Source: Branchiostoma floridae (Eukaryota > Chordata > Leptocardii > Amphioxiformes > Branchiostomatidae). From it: a stretch of 64,000 nt of DNA. The DNA is taken from contig NC_049989.1 of the NCBI RefSeq assembly GCF_000003815.2, positions 17,326,554 through 17,390,553 on the forward strand. The letters are read 5' to 3'. Shown one piece after another: positions 11,005 to 20,381 of this stretch. How positions within the stretch are numbered: position 1 is the first letter of the stretch; every line of letters begins with the position of its first letter. Made by a program: the position numbers and the translations under genes. The notes beneath the pieces were generated by a model that saw only the letters and a program-made list of their open reading frames with translations, did no database searches and had not been told where the DNA came from.

Positions 11005-12338
11005 AGACAGTTCGGTTCTCTCCATGGTTGGTCAACAGTACATTACCTGACGCGTCTTGTACACAACGTCCTTGAGGCATCAGACAAACCTGGCTACGTG
11101 ACAACACTTGTTCTCACGGACTTCCCGAGTATTTGATTATGTCCACCACCAGACCGCCATTTGCAATCTACTTGACCTTGTTGTCCGCCCGTCCATCGTG
11201 CCCTGGGTGAGCAGTTTCCTGTCAGGTCGGCGCCAGCGTGTGAGGTATCAGGGCAAAGTCTCGGACTGGCAAACTTTGACGTGTGGTGTGCCTCAGTGAA
11301 TGAAGTTAGGACCACTAGTTTTTCTACCCATGGTAATGACGCCCTCCCAAGTCACGAAACGTCTTCAGATGGGTTTAAGTATGTCTATTTCCGAATCACG
11401 ACATGTGTCTGCAACACCAAGGATTCAGGACGACATCAATGGCCTGACACGTTGGAATGATACTAACTTCATGGCCCTGAACCCGTCTAAGTGCATGGTG
11501 ATGGTGTTTCACTTCATGAGAAATCCTCCACCACCGCCAGCAATCACTGATGGGCCAACCCAACTACAGGTTGTCCAGGCAGCACGTATCCTGGGACTTA
11601 TCCTCCAGAACCCAGAACAACCTCAAATGGACCCAACATGTGACCTCAAATGCCACCAAAGGGAGTAAGAGACTCTATTTGATAAGAAACCTGAAGAAAC
11701 ACGGACTGGGCATAAGTGACCTTGTACTCGTCTACATCGGTTTCGTGCGGCCTCTTCTTGAGTACGCCTGTGTCATCTGACACCCCGGTCTTACCAGAGA
11801 TTTGTCATCGAAAGTCGAACGCGTGCAGAAGAGGGCTCTGAGAATTATACTCGGACGGGAGTACGTCACTTACGACAGTGCACTGAACACTTCGGGTCTT
11901 TGTCGACTGAACTGTAGAATGGACAATGTATGCCTACGGTTTGCACGAACTCTTGTCAACTCTGTACGATTCAGTTATTGGCTTCCATCTAAACGAGGGG
12001 ATACCCATGATAGGTCTCTAAGAAACAAAGACAAACTCTCTCAGTTCCGGTGTAGAACTGCTCGTTTCGCTAATAGCACATTACCGTACTGTGTAAAGCT
12101 CCTGAACCAAAACGAGTAATTTGTGAATAGTAGCGAATCTTTCTTTGTGTAGTAACTGACCAGTTATTGTGAACAGTAGATGTTATGTTGTGACTCGATC
12201 AATTTAAAAGTGTTAACTTGAGTTAGAGGTTGAAATACTGAGTGTGGAAAAACGACAATTCTGCCATTTGTAAATGTGCTGCAAATGTTTTTAATGTCAA
12301 TGGCAATAATAAACCATTTCTTTCTCTCTCTCTCTCTC
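11005..12338 (+). mobile_element. 5'-truncated CR1-type LINE inserted in R1
   Basis: The insert carries only the 3' part of a reverse-transcriptase gene and ends in a CT-rich simple repeat (12320-12337). The pentamer ATATT lies at both junctions (11000-11004 and 12339-12343), consistent with a short target-site duplication. R1 sequence is continuous if the insert is removed. 5' truncation and a microsatellite tail are typical of CR1 insertions. Confidence 0.75.
11008..12119 (+). pseudogene. CR1 LINE reverse transcriptase, C-terminal part, broken
   Basis: Several frames carry reverse-transcriptase pieces in order. HYLTRLVHNVLEASDKPGY lies just upstream of the first catalytic-Asp block, which has decayed to LVLTDFPSIFDYVHH across a frameshift. 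FLSGRRQRVRYQGKVSDWQ and TCGVPQ are the template-grip region. The expected YxDD active site is not readable: frames diverge directly after a KYV, leaving no Asp pair. Downstream are MALNPSKCMVMVF, LNPSK and the thumb/tail piece RALRIILGREYVTYDSAL, ending at a TAA at 12117. At least three frameshifts make it inactive. The conserved tail shows CR1 affinity. Confidence 0.75.
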
Positions 12339-12590
12339 ATATTCACAATGGCTGCTCCCGAACCTAAAAGTAGTTTTCACGAAAGAAGGTGGTACAGCAC
12401 CAACCGGACAGCATAACGGGCATCCGTTAACGCCAGTTTGGAGAACGACCTGCCCACGTGCGTTTTTCGTAGACTTCTACGGTCGGTCGGTACTCGAAAT
12501 GAAAGCCACGAGGAAGATGTGACAGGAAACTGACTTAAGAGACGTGCAGCAAGTCGGCATCACCTAAGATATTTATCAATATATCCTTTT
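12339..12590 (+). repeat. dispersed repeat R1, copy 1, 3' part with exon-like ORF
   Basis: It resumes with CACAATGGCTGCTCCCGAAC. The frame from ATG at 12349 reads MAAPEPKSSFHERRWYSTNR and is homologous to frames in copies 2 and 4, although a TAG and a frameshift intervene here. At the place where copies 2 and 4 have a GTAAG splice donor this copy has CTAAG (12566-12571). It ends near ATATCCTTTTAG. Confidence 0.65.
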
Positions 12591-12600
12591 AGTTTTAGTG

Positions 12601-12699
12601 AGTGACTTGAACAAGCTACCAACACACATTGTCACTGGATCATCACTTACTAGTTTCAAATTGGGATTGTTACAACACATGGGCCACCTCAACTCCTAG
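12601..12699 (+). pseudogene. LINE reverse-transcriptase tail fragment
   Basis: The frame SDLNKLPTHIVTGSSLTSFK ends at a TAG. The pattern W/L-N-x-LP-x-x-(I/V)V-x-x-S-S-x-x-x-F-K is the usual end of CR1/L2-type LINE polyproteins. It lies between R1 and kinase copy B and belongs to neither. Confidence 0.45.
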
Positions 12700-12749
12700 A
12701 TGTAAGTCGGGGATATTTGGTGCCTTGTATATAGTCACGCACAATTTTT

Positions 12750-13565
12750 GCTGATACTAGCAGAGGTGGCAAAATGCCTTGCCTATTTGCACACCACAAG
12801 GGTCCTTCATAATGACTTGAAGGTGGGCATGACCTAAATTTAAAAAAAAATCATATTTACTCTCACCTTATTTGACAAGAGGGCAATATATATTTAACAA
12901 TCCAAGATATATGTATATCCAAGAGGTACTGTCAGAGGAGCTTGAGTGCCAGAAAACTTTGCATCATTTTATCTCAACCTCTGCTTTGAGATTTTCAATT
13001 GCAGTTTTACAGTGGCTGTAAATCAGGGGAGGGGGGGGGGTCAAACTAGCTTCATGCTATGCACCAAATTTTGATACTTTAGTCTATAATTTTATTTGGG
13101 TATTATTTTCCTTTTTTGCATTAACACGATGGGGGTGGGGTTTGAACAGACTTTTGCCTGCATTCAGCCATGACAGTGTCTTGTTGGGCAAATTAATTCA
13201 TAAAAGTCATTAAAGCTGTGTATCCTACCGTACAAATTTCAATCTTTACTTTAGGAACGTTTCGTTGTGGTCTTGAACTGACATCCAGTTGAAAACTCCT
13301 TCTGTCTGTGTACACATTATTAAATACATTACTGTGACGATGGCAAGATATTAATCAATGATACGCCTAAAAGCTCACTGCTAATAAGTTGTAAAGAAAA
13401 GCCTTCTGTAAACAAAAACAGGAGAGAATGTGAACTTGTGAAATACTGTTTTTAAAATGTTGCATTGGCAACTTCTGAATCAAAACCATAATCATTGATT
13501 TTAGCTAAGCCTGTAAGACTGACCAGTGTCATTCGCCAGGCACATGGTATCGACTGGTACTTCCA
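12750..13565 (+). pseudogene. protein kinase segment (copy B), heavily decayed
   Basis: The segment aligns throughout with copy C (15.09-15.87 kb). It begins with GATACTAGCAGAGGTGGCAA, the exon end encoding the catalytic-loop region, but substitutions and indels spoil the HxD motif around CATAATGACTTGAAG (12808-12822). The following intron is clearly shared (CAACCTCTGCTTTGAGATTT, TTTGCCTGCATTCAGCCATG, GATGGCAAGATATTAATCAA). The last exon is reduced to about 13490-13560, where ATTGATTTTAGCTAAGCCTG mirrors the DFG exon of copy C, and is then lost. G-rich insertions lie at 13025-13040. Confidence 0.6.
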
Positions 13566-13761
13566 GGCACATGGCATTGACGGGTCCTTCCACTTCCAGG
13601 TGGATGGATCCTTCGTGGTACCGGACCCGAACTGCAACGTTTAGGAAGCCGTCAGGGATGTCAGCGTTGAGGACAACCTTCCAGACGACGAATGAGGCTA
13701 GTTAACCTTCTTGCTGATCGATGCTGGGACAAAGAAGGGACGCTCGTAGCTGGCGGATTTT

Positions 13762-14079
13762 TATGGGTACTCCTACACCGTCAAAGAGACGACGAGGCCC
13801 TACGCCATATACTGTTCCCGTAAGAAGACCGGAGACAAATGCCCTACCACAGTGATAGAGCGAGCCGGGGTGTATCGGAAGGGCAACGACAGGCGTGACC
13901 ACCCGCCAGAGATGAATGCGGCCACCAACTTGCGCATCAAGGTCAAGGTACGGAAGAGTGCTGTACAGAACCTTTTCCATTCCACGACCTCAATCGTCGA
14001 GGAGGAGGTGATGGAGGAAGTAGATGTACAGGCGCCGAACACAAGCATCCCAAACATGTTAAGTCATTTTTGTTTATAG
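13762..14079 (+). pseudogene. FLYWCH-type zinc finger exon of a MULE-type transposase
   Basis: The frame reads YGYSYTVKETTRRPYAIYCS, then a Cys pair (YCSRKK, DKCPTT), TVIERAGVYRKGNDRRDHPP and a C-terminal acidic stretch (EEEVMEEVD), and stops at 14077-14079. The pattern aromatic-x-aromatic, C-x(9)-C and a final H before PP is the FLYWCH zinc finger. In many invertebrate genomes this finger sits N-terminal to MULE transposase domains, and the next exon here is such a domain. An upstream frameshift near 13740 (ADGF-W versus YGYSY) breaks the entry. The exon pair lies between kinase copies B and C and is therefore an insertion. Confidence 0.65.
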
Positions 14080-14194
14080 AAAGAACATAGTGCACTTAGG
14101 AATCAAAACAAGACTGCACTAAGGAATCTAAGCATACTAACTCTACCTTATTTTACCTTTTGCATATCATTCAGTATGAGTTAAAGAATTTTTT

Positions 14195-14534
14195 GCTTCC
14201 TTGTGCATGGCGAACAAACGTAGGCAGGAGCTGCGCCCACAGAAACCCACTATGCTCGACTTCGATCTGAAGGAGCAGCACCTCCCAGATGGTTTCTTCA
14301 AGGCGGACATCAGGTTTGACGGGCACAGACACCTTGTCTTCACCACCGATCAGCAGCTAAAGCTGCTATCGACGGCGAAGACATGGTACATAGATAGAAC
14401 GTTAAAGGTGGTAGGGACGTCCGTTTTACCAGCTCTTTGGCATCCATGCGTTCGTCAGGGAAGATGAGAACGAGAAACAATTCCCCCTGGCATTGGTGTT
14501 CGAGTCGAGTAAAGACAAAAAGGACTACAAGAAG
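14195..14534 (+). pseudogene. MULE transposase domain exon, frameshifted
   Basis: From 14201 the frame reads ANKRRQELRPQKPTMLDFDL, then HLPDGFFKADIRFDGHRHL, FTTDQQLKLLSTAKTWYID. The last block leads to the first catalytic Asp region of MULE transposases (AKTWYIDRTLKVV). A one-base shift near 14430 is followed in another frame by QLFGIHAFVREDENEKQFPL and FESSKDKKDYKK, with a GTATAA donor at 14535. The later DDE part is missing. The N-terminal linker and FLYWCH finger lie just upstream. Confidence 0.65.
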
Positions 14535-14828
14535 GTATAAATGTTTTACTTTGTGCAATTTGAACGTTCGGGACTCGGTACTGTGAGATTCTCGGAGTAG
14601 AATAGGAATTCCCGGGTACGCCGGTCAAGGAGTTCCATGGGGTGGTGTACAGCTATAGCCATCTTGTTATCCTGTACATTAAGTATTACCATAAATGTTC
14701 TTGCCAGTCTTCGAAATTTCAAATATTCAAAGGAAAAATTAATCTGAATTGGTTCCTTATGATAATGTATCATCTTTGATTAGTTATTATCATCTTATTG
14801 ATAATTCTGACACTTAATGTACTTGTAG
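14535..14828. other. no gene seen; intron or flank before kinase copy C
   Basis: AT-rich sequence between the transposase relic and the kinase exon. It ends in a weak pyrimidine tract and GTAG at 14825-14828, a usable acceptor for the next exon. Confidence 0.4.
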
Positions 14829-15163
14829 GTGCAAACAACTACATGTACTACGTGGCGGTGAAGGAGATGCTACCTACGGCTCGCCCTGACCTGCAGTGGG
14901 AGGCGACTCTCCTGGTTAGAGTTTGCCACAAGCAGTGGTTTCCCTTTGGTTTCGGTTTGAGCCTGGATGTGGCAGCACCCTATCTAGTGCAGGAGTTCGT
15001 CTCCTGAAAAGCAGTCTCGGTGAACGCCGTGACACTACTGACTGCCAGCAACGATCCAGCCATGCTCCTCCCCAAGACCTACCAGTTTGTGGGGATACTA
15101 GTAGAGGCGGCAAAATGCCTTGACTATTTGAGCGCCACAATGATTCTGCATAATGACTTGAAG
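14829..15163 (+). pseudogene. protein kinase catalytic exon (copy C)
   Basis: The exon follows a TTGTAG acceptor. It encodes YMYYVAVKEMLPTARPDLQW, where VAVK supplies the ATP-binding Lys. A hinge-like YLVQEF follows, then a stop at 15004. After a frameshift (near 15000-15020) come LPKTYQFVGILVEAAKCLDY and ILHNDLK, where HND replaces the usual HRD of the catalytic loop. A donor GTGGGC follows at 15164. The glycine-rich loop would lie in an upstream exon that is not seen. The frameshift and the missing first exon suggest a pseudogene. Confidence 0.7.
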
Positions 15164-15793
15164 GTGGGCATGATTTGGTATTTCAAAGAAATCATCGTTG
15201 TTATTTTACAAGATAACGAATAGGTACTGTCAGAGGAGCTTGCGTGACTGGAAACATTACTACCGTAACAGTTTTCTATCCAACCTCTGCTTGGAGATTT
15301 TCAATTGCAGTTTAGCATTGGATACAGTTTAGGGAGACAAACTAGCTTCAGGCTATGCACCAATGTGGATAAGTCTATAAATTGATATGGTATCATTTTC
15401 ATTTTTGAATTGATAAGATGGGTTGGGGTAGGATAGACTTTGCCTGCATTCAGCCATGACATTGTCTTGATGGGCAAATTCAGTCATAAAATTCCTTTCA
15501 GCTGTGTATTTTACAATAAAATTTTAAACATTAACTTTGCATTGGGAACTTTTGACTGTGGTCATGAACTGAAATCCGGTTGGACACAGCTTCTGTCTGT
15601 GTACATATTACCAAATTACTGTGACGATGGCAAGATAATCATCGATACACCTAAATCAGACTGCTAATAGTTTGTAAGGCAAGGCCTTCTGAAAACATCA
15701 AAATGAGAGAATTTGAACTTGTTAAATGCTGTTTAAAATGTTTCCTTTGCAACTTCTCAATATCAATGACGTTATCGTTTTTTATTGTTTCAG
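15164..15793 (+). other. kinase intron conserved between copies B and C
   Basis: The intron runs from GTGGGC to TTTATTGTTTCAG. Its 3' half is shared with copy A (3.85-4.03 kb) and copy B (13.33-13.49 kb): GATGGCAAGATAATCATCGA, ACTGCTAAT-GTTTGTAAGG, CCTTCTGAAAACA. Intron similarity shows that the copies arose by segmental DNA duplication and not by retroposition. Confidence 0.65.
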
Positions 15794-16053
15794 AATGACC
15801 ATGTGATGGTATCAACAGGGATGGCATCAAGGCCAAAATCATTGATTTCAGCTCTGCCTGTTTGCTGGACCGACCAGTGTCGTTCGCCATACCAGGGGAC
15901 ATGTCCACCCATGTTACCCCACACGTGGCCAGAGGCGGGAAAGTCACCTGCTACTCTGATGTCTTCAGCTATGAAAAACTGGCTGGAGATGTTAAGAAGG
16001 CCATGAAGACGGGACGCCTGCTAATGCTGCTGAAACTGCTACAAATATGCTGA
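15794..16053 (+). pseudogene. protein kinase last exon (copy C), truncated
   Basis: After the CAG acceptor the exon encodes, across a shift, RDGIKAKIIDFSSACLLDR. The DFG glycine is replaced by Ser (DFS), so metal binding would be compromised. SDVFSYEKLAGDVKKAMKTG is helix F. The frame ends early at a TGA (16051-16053) with LKLLQIC, so the RP-containing C-terminal lobe present in copies 1 and A is missing. Confidence 0.65.
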
Positions 16054-16440
16054 CAAGATTGACCATGTCTTCATCACTGGGCCAAACAAAGCATTCCCAT
16101 GAGAGGGATGACATGCAGAAATATGTCACGCAGTTTTCTTCAAAGGCATGGCCAACTGTCAGAAGAACAAAAAGGAACTCACCAGCTTTAAGGAGAAAAG
16201 ATGGAAAGAATGTCAAGTGCAGGGGCTGCTACGTCAGATACAGAGATATGTCTGTTGTTTAATAGACGCCCTACGGACAGGATCATAAGAGCTTTCCCTG
16301 CCAGAAATCCTACTCAACACGGCGACCACCGCAATGCAGCTGCTAAGAAAGTCAAGCAAAGCATTGAGCAGGTTTGGCAGGAACAAAATAATGACGTCAT
16401 TGTACATCTGGGTACCCGAGAGTCCGACAGGAAATAAGAA
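16047..16440 (+). CDS. unrecognised coding-like segment following kinase copy C
   Basis: Two overlapping frames keep protein-like content: HERDDMQKYVTQFSSKAWPT, RRTKRNSPALRRKDGKNVKC then CRGCYVRYRDMSVV, and further on GDHRNAAAKKVKQSIEQVWQ. Basic residues and a C-x2-C pair suggest a nucleic-acid-binding fragment, possibly from a transposable element that replaced the kinase C-terminus. I recognise no family. Confidence 0.3.
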
Positions 16441-16757
16441 GAACGCAGAAAGGCGCTGAACTATGAAACAAGAGCAGGTGCAAAGAGGAGCCAAGACAAA
16501 GAGCACCCAAGGAGGCCATGGGAAGGTGTAATAAGAAACAAGTCAAAGAGTTGGCGCACTAGTGGGGAACCTGGGACTGGGAGGAGATGTAAAAAGGAGT
16601 GATATCCTGACCAGATGGAAAAGAGGTGAGCTGGAGAGCCTATGCCCTGGTGAAAGTGGTCCACAACAGAAATGAAAAATAATAATAAAAGGGCGAAACT
16701 GCTTAGAATGGAGGCCATGGCCACAAATGATACATGATTGGTTGATTCTAGAGGGTA

Positions 16758-17111
16758 TTGATCAACGTACACCGTTTCAAGACACATGGGAATTCTAACT
16801 TCCCCAAGCCAAGACCTCGCCGAAGGAAAAAAAAACGCATTCCAATTTCAGATGTGGCCATGCAAACATCCCGCTCAGCCAAAGACATGAGAAAGAGCCT
16901 GGCAATTATGATCAAAGATGGGGAGATACCCATAGGGGAAATGGCTGTACCCAAAGAGTTCGAGAAACTAGTTTTTGATGGCGGAGAGTTGAAAGTGAAG
17001 ACATTCACTGTGGAGCGTATGCAAAGTACGAACAAGTTCGAGAGCCAGTGGGTATATGATAACATGTATTCAAAATCATTAAAATTTGAATTAAACATCA
17101 AATCCATATGA
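16758..17111 (+). CDS. open reading frame of 117 codons with basic N-terminus, unrecognised
   Basis: The frame begins MINVHRFKTHGNSNFPKPRP, followed at once by RRRKKKRIP, a strong nuclear-localisation-like basic run. The rest (SAKDMRKSLAIMIKDGEIPI, FEKLVFDGGELKVKTFTVER) looks globular. The 3' end overlaps the start of R1 copy 2, where copies 2 and 4 share GCRTATRCAAAGTAC, so part of it may belong to the same mobile unit. No known domain was recognised. Confidence 0.4.
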   Translation: MINVHRFKTHGNSNFPKPRPRRRKKKRIPISDVAMQTSRSAKDMRKSLAIMIKDGEIPIGEMAVPKEFEKLVFDGGELKVKTFTVERMQSTNKFESQWVYDNMYSKSLKFELNIKSI

Positions 17112-17455
17112 GAACACGTGACAAAAGTGAATTTAAAGACAAAATCATTACCATTGGTGTGTCATTTATTTCTAACTGACTTTCGCGTGCGGTTGCGTTA
17201 TATTTTTACAATATGTTCTCCCAACCAAAGCATAGCTCTCACGAACGAAGGTGGTTCAGCATCAACCGGACAACATGCCGGACAGACATCAGTGCCAGTT
17301 TGGAGAACGGCCTGACCATGGTCGTTTTTTTTTCTGCTGGAGATGGACCGGTCGTAATCTCGAATTGCAGGTCATAATGAAGAGGTGGCAGGAAACAAAG
17401 ACGTGCAGAAACTCGGCATCACGTAAGATTTTTTTATCGATATCCTTTTAGAGAT
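17017..17455 (+). repeat. dispersed repeat R1, copy 2
   Basis: It contains the full R1 order: AGAGCCAGTGGGTATATGAT, GAGAACACGTGACAAAAGTG, CTTTCGCGTGCGGTTGCGTT, then the exon-like block. There a frame reads SHERRWFSINRTTCRTDIS then SASLENGLTMVV, and a later frame matches AGDGPVV. It ends with GGCATCACGTAAGATTTTTT, a good splice donor, then ATATCCTTTTAG. Confidence 0.75.
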
Positions 17456-17462
17456 TAATTAC

Positions 17463-17604
17463 CTGACTACACATCTTTAAGGCTGACTAGAATACGCTCC
17501 AGACCAAGGTGAACAACCTCGAGGAGTGGTCCAGAAGGAACTTCGCCATCATTTCTGGACCACCTGAGTCACCTGACGAGCGGATATCGCCAAGTTCTAC
17601 TCAT
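17463..17604 (+). pseudogene. LINE ORF1-like fragment, cut by a fold-back element
   Basis: A frame reads NTLQTKVNNLEEWSRRNFAI then ISGPPESPDERISPSS. The pattern coiled coil, LE-x-(Y/W)SRRN, then hydrophobic-x-G is the signature of non-LTR retrotransposon ORF1 proteins just before their RNA-binding domain. The frame is interrupted at 17605 by the GC-rich inverted-repeat element. It lies directly downstream of R1 copy 2, so R1 may be the 5' region of the same retroelement. Confidence 0.5.
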
Positions 17605-18708
17605 ACCGGTGTGACAGCGTTCTCGCCCCCCGTGATCTCGCCCCCCCGGGGCGAAATCACTAGCGATCTCGCCCTCCCCGGCTAGTGATCTCGCCCCCCT
17701 ACCTCGCCCCCCTTTAGCGATTTCGCCCCCCCCCCCCAAAAAAACGGGTTTACATGACATTTTAGAAGTTGATTGGTATAAATCACAAAATGTAGTTTCA
17801 GAATGATATAAGTACACGAGTTTGATACATAACTCCATTCATAGTATCAATATTAACGTAATTACATGGTAATAAGATAGTTGAACTTGTTTCAGACAAG
17901 GAGGGTTTGGTCCCTTGTATTCCCATTATTGCATATACCTGAGTCTTGACATAAGATGTATTTCATTGTATTCACCTGTCCTCAAGCAGCCTATATATCT
18001 CCAATATGAAGTCTCTACAATGAAGTGACCACAAAAGAATTATGTAATGTCTTTATTGATTATGCAAATATTAGGTATTAATTAGAATAACGCACATTTT
18101 GGTATATGCACCTGGCCAAGGGATATCTTTACCTCCAACATGACTGTCTTTTCTAGTATTTAGGAACTGATGCATTTACCCGTGTTTCTTAAGACAGGTA
18201 CTTTTACCAGTGTTTGTGTAGCATTTAGCAACAGCTATATCAACTTGCGCGTAGATAGTGTTTATAATGAGAAACTATTATTCACGTGTGTTTTTGTTAG
18301 TGCTTTGGAAATGTTTCCAGCACAAGAAAGAAAACACTGTGACAAATTGAAAACATATAGCTGACGTATTCCGTACCATAGACGGTGTTGATTATACGTT
18401 CGCAGTAGCACTGTTTTATGCCACCTCAGCTGCAAAAATTGTCTTTTTTCATTTCAATGTCATGTTTGCACCGAACAATATAATATCGACTTTCGAGGTA
18501 TGACATCTTACGGTACGGTAATAAGGTGCCATATAGGTACCAGGTAACACACCATATACGTTACTCCCCAGGTGCAGTATAGTACCAGGTAGCGCACCTG
18601 TAATATGTAGTAGCCAGCTGCTCTGGGGGGGGGGGCGAAAACGCTAAAGGGGGGCGAAAACGCTAGTGATCTCGATCGCCGGGGGGGCGAGATCGCTGTC
18701 ACACCGGT
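17605..18708. mobile_element. GC-rich fold-back element with 15-bp perfect ends
   Basis: Left terminus ACCGGTGTGACAGCG (17605-17619) and right terminus CGCTGTCACACCGGT (18694-18708) are exact inverted copies. Adjacent subterminal blocks are C-rich on the left (GATCTCGCCCCCCCGG, 17631-17735) and G-rich on the right (GGGGGGGCGAAAACGCTA, 18625-18690), again inverted. The middle is AT-rich and non-coding. I could not see a clear target-site duplication. Confidence 0.7.
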
Positions 18709-18719
18709 CACAATTACCC

Positions 18720-18930
18720 CTTCAGAGATTACTGCCGATGAGAAGATGTGCTACTCCAAGAAGAACAGAACACTACCCCAACCTCCAAACGCCAGGATAG
18801 AGTATCTAGCATACCGCCCCATCCCTTACCCGACATGGCCCGACCTCATGACACACAAAAAAACTGAACGACAAACACTTATCTGGCAAAGCCACCTTTT
18901 CAGAACACCTTGTGCGCTTCATTGGGTATA
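18720..18930 (+). CDS. coding-like fragment, unrecognised
   Basis: A frame reads SEITADEKMCYSKKNRTLPQ then PPNARIEYLAYRPIPYPTWP and ends at a TAG. It begins immediately after the fold-back element, so it may continue the interrupted frame to the left, but the two halves share no domain that proves it. The RIEYLAYRP motif is faintly like repeats of sperm-tail THEG-type proteins; this is weak. Confidence 0.25.
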
Positions 18931-19289
18931 GATGCTGTAATAATGACAATAAATGGGACAAAAGAAATCCAGTAGAGAAAGCCTGGGTGACAGTACGAGA
19001 TGTCACCATACATTTGGAAGCAACGTTACATTGGCATGTGAAGAGAAGGGGCTCCACGAGCAACCTCCATGGAGGAGCTCCACAGGGCTCCTCCATGGAG
19101 GTTGCTCTTGCAGACCTCTAGCTCCACGGAGCGGGCTCTACGCACTCATGAATGCAAACACTTGGTTCTCGTCACCTTCATGAATTAAAAAAAAAAAACT
19201 CAATGGAGAAGCTTCTCTCGTAGAAGAAAAACAAACGGGGACGTTCTGAACTAGCACCTTAAACAAATTGTTGGCAGGGCTCTATGGAG

Positions 19290-20091
19290 ATATCGTAAAT
19301 GACAAAGATACACAGAACGGAGAGCAGAGCAAGCAACCTCTACAAACTATGAATGTAAACATACTGTTAACAACAAACACACAGAGCCGATAGCTGATCG
19401 AGCAGCTCCACGGGCTATATGAATGTAAACACTTGGTTCACGTCACCATCAACAAATCGGTGTTTAGGGCTCTATACAGGGATACTGTAAACAACAAACA
19501 CACAGAGCCGATAGCTGATCAAGCAGCTCCACGGGCTATATGAATGTAAACACTTGGTTCACGTCACCATCAACAAATCGGTGTTTAGGGCTCTATACAG
19601 GGATACTGTAAACAACAAACACACGGAGCCGATAGCTGATCAAGCAGCTCCACGGGCTATATGAATGTAAACACTTGGTTCACGTCACCATCAACAAATC
19701 GGTGTTTAGGGCTCTATACAGGGATACTGTAAACAACAAACACACAGAGCCGATAGCTGATCAAGCAGCTCCACGGGCTATATGAATGTAAACACTTGGT
19801 TCACGTCACCATCAACAAATCGGTGTTTAGGGCTCTATACAGGGATACTGTAAACAACAAACACACGGAGCCGATAGCTGATCGAGCAGCTCCACGGGCT
19901 ATATGAATGTAAACACTTGGTTCACGTCACCATCAACAAATCGGTGTTTAGGGCTCTATACAGGCATACTGTAAAACAAAACACACGGAGCCGATAGCTG
20001 ATCAAGCAGCTCCACGGGCTATATGAATGTAAACACCTGGTTCACGTCACCGTCAACAAATCGGTGTTTAGGGCTCTATACAGGGATACTT
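19290..20091. repeat. 121-bp tandem repeat array
   Basis: The junction CTCCACGGGCTATATGAATG has its CGGG at 19411, 19532, 19653, 19774, 19895 and 20015, so the unit is 121 bp (the last is 120). Each unit includes AACACTTGGTTCACGTCACC and GTGTTTAGGGCTCTATACAG. Units are nearly identical, implying recent expansion or homogenisation. Two inverted units lie at 21715-21905. Confidence 0.9.
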
Positions 20092-20233
20092 CCAGCTTTC
20101 TTTGCGAGAGCGACAAACAATTCACCGATTGCTTCATTCAATGAACGGGTTGTTTTAATTTGCCATGAAAGGGAAAAATCATTGTTACAGTAGTGTTTGT
20201 GTCTGTGAGTGTGGCGGGAAGGGGGTGGTTTGT

Positions 20234-20371
20234 ACTCTCCAACCAGAGGTTGGTGGGGAAAATCGTGACCTATTCCTATCATATTTTTTTCGACCGGCCT
20301 TCCCACCGGTCGAAAAAAAATATGATAGGAATAGGTCACGATTTTTCCCACCAACCTCTGCTTGGAGAGTA
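20234..20371. mobile_element. hairpin MITE with 10-bp target-site duplication
   Basis: The 138-bp segment is almost perfectly self-complementary: CTCTCCAACCAGAGGTTGG on the left, CCAACCTCTGCTTGGAGAG on the right, and a central turn at CCGGCCTTCCCACCGG. The direct repeat GGTGGTTTGT flanks it at 20224-20233 and 20372-20381. It is inserted inside the 3-kb inverted-repeat element. Confidence 0.8.
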
Positions 20372-20381
20372 GGTGGTTTGT

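Noticed and set aside
17605-18708. CpG-island promoter
   Set aside because: The GC-rich blocks are inverted copies at the ends of a fold-back element, and the middle is AT-rich.
19290-20091. CRISPR-like array
   Set aside because: The 121-bp units are contiguous with no unique spacers, and the window is clearly eukaryotic.
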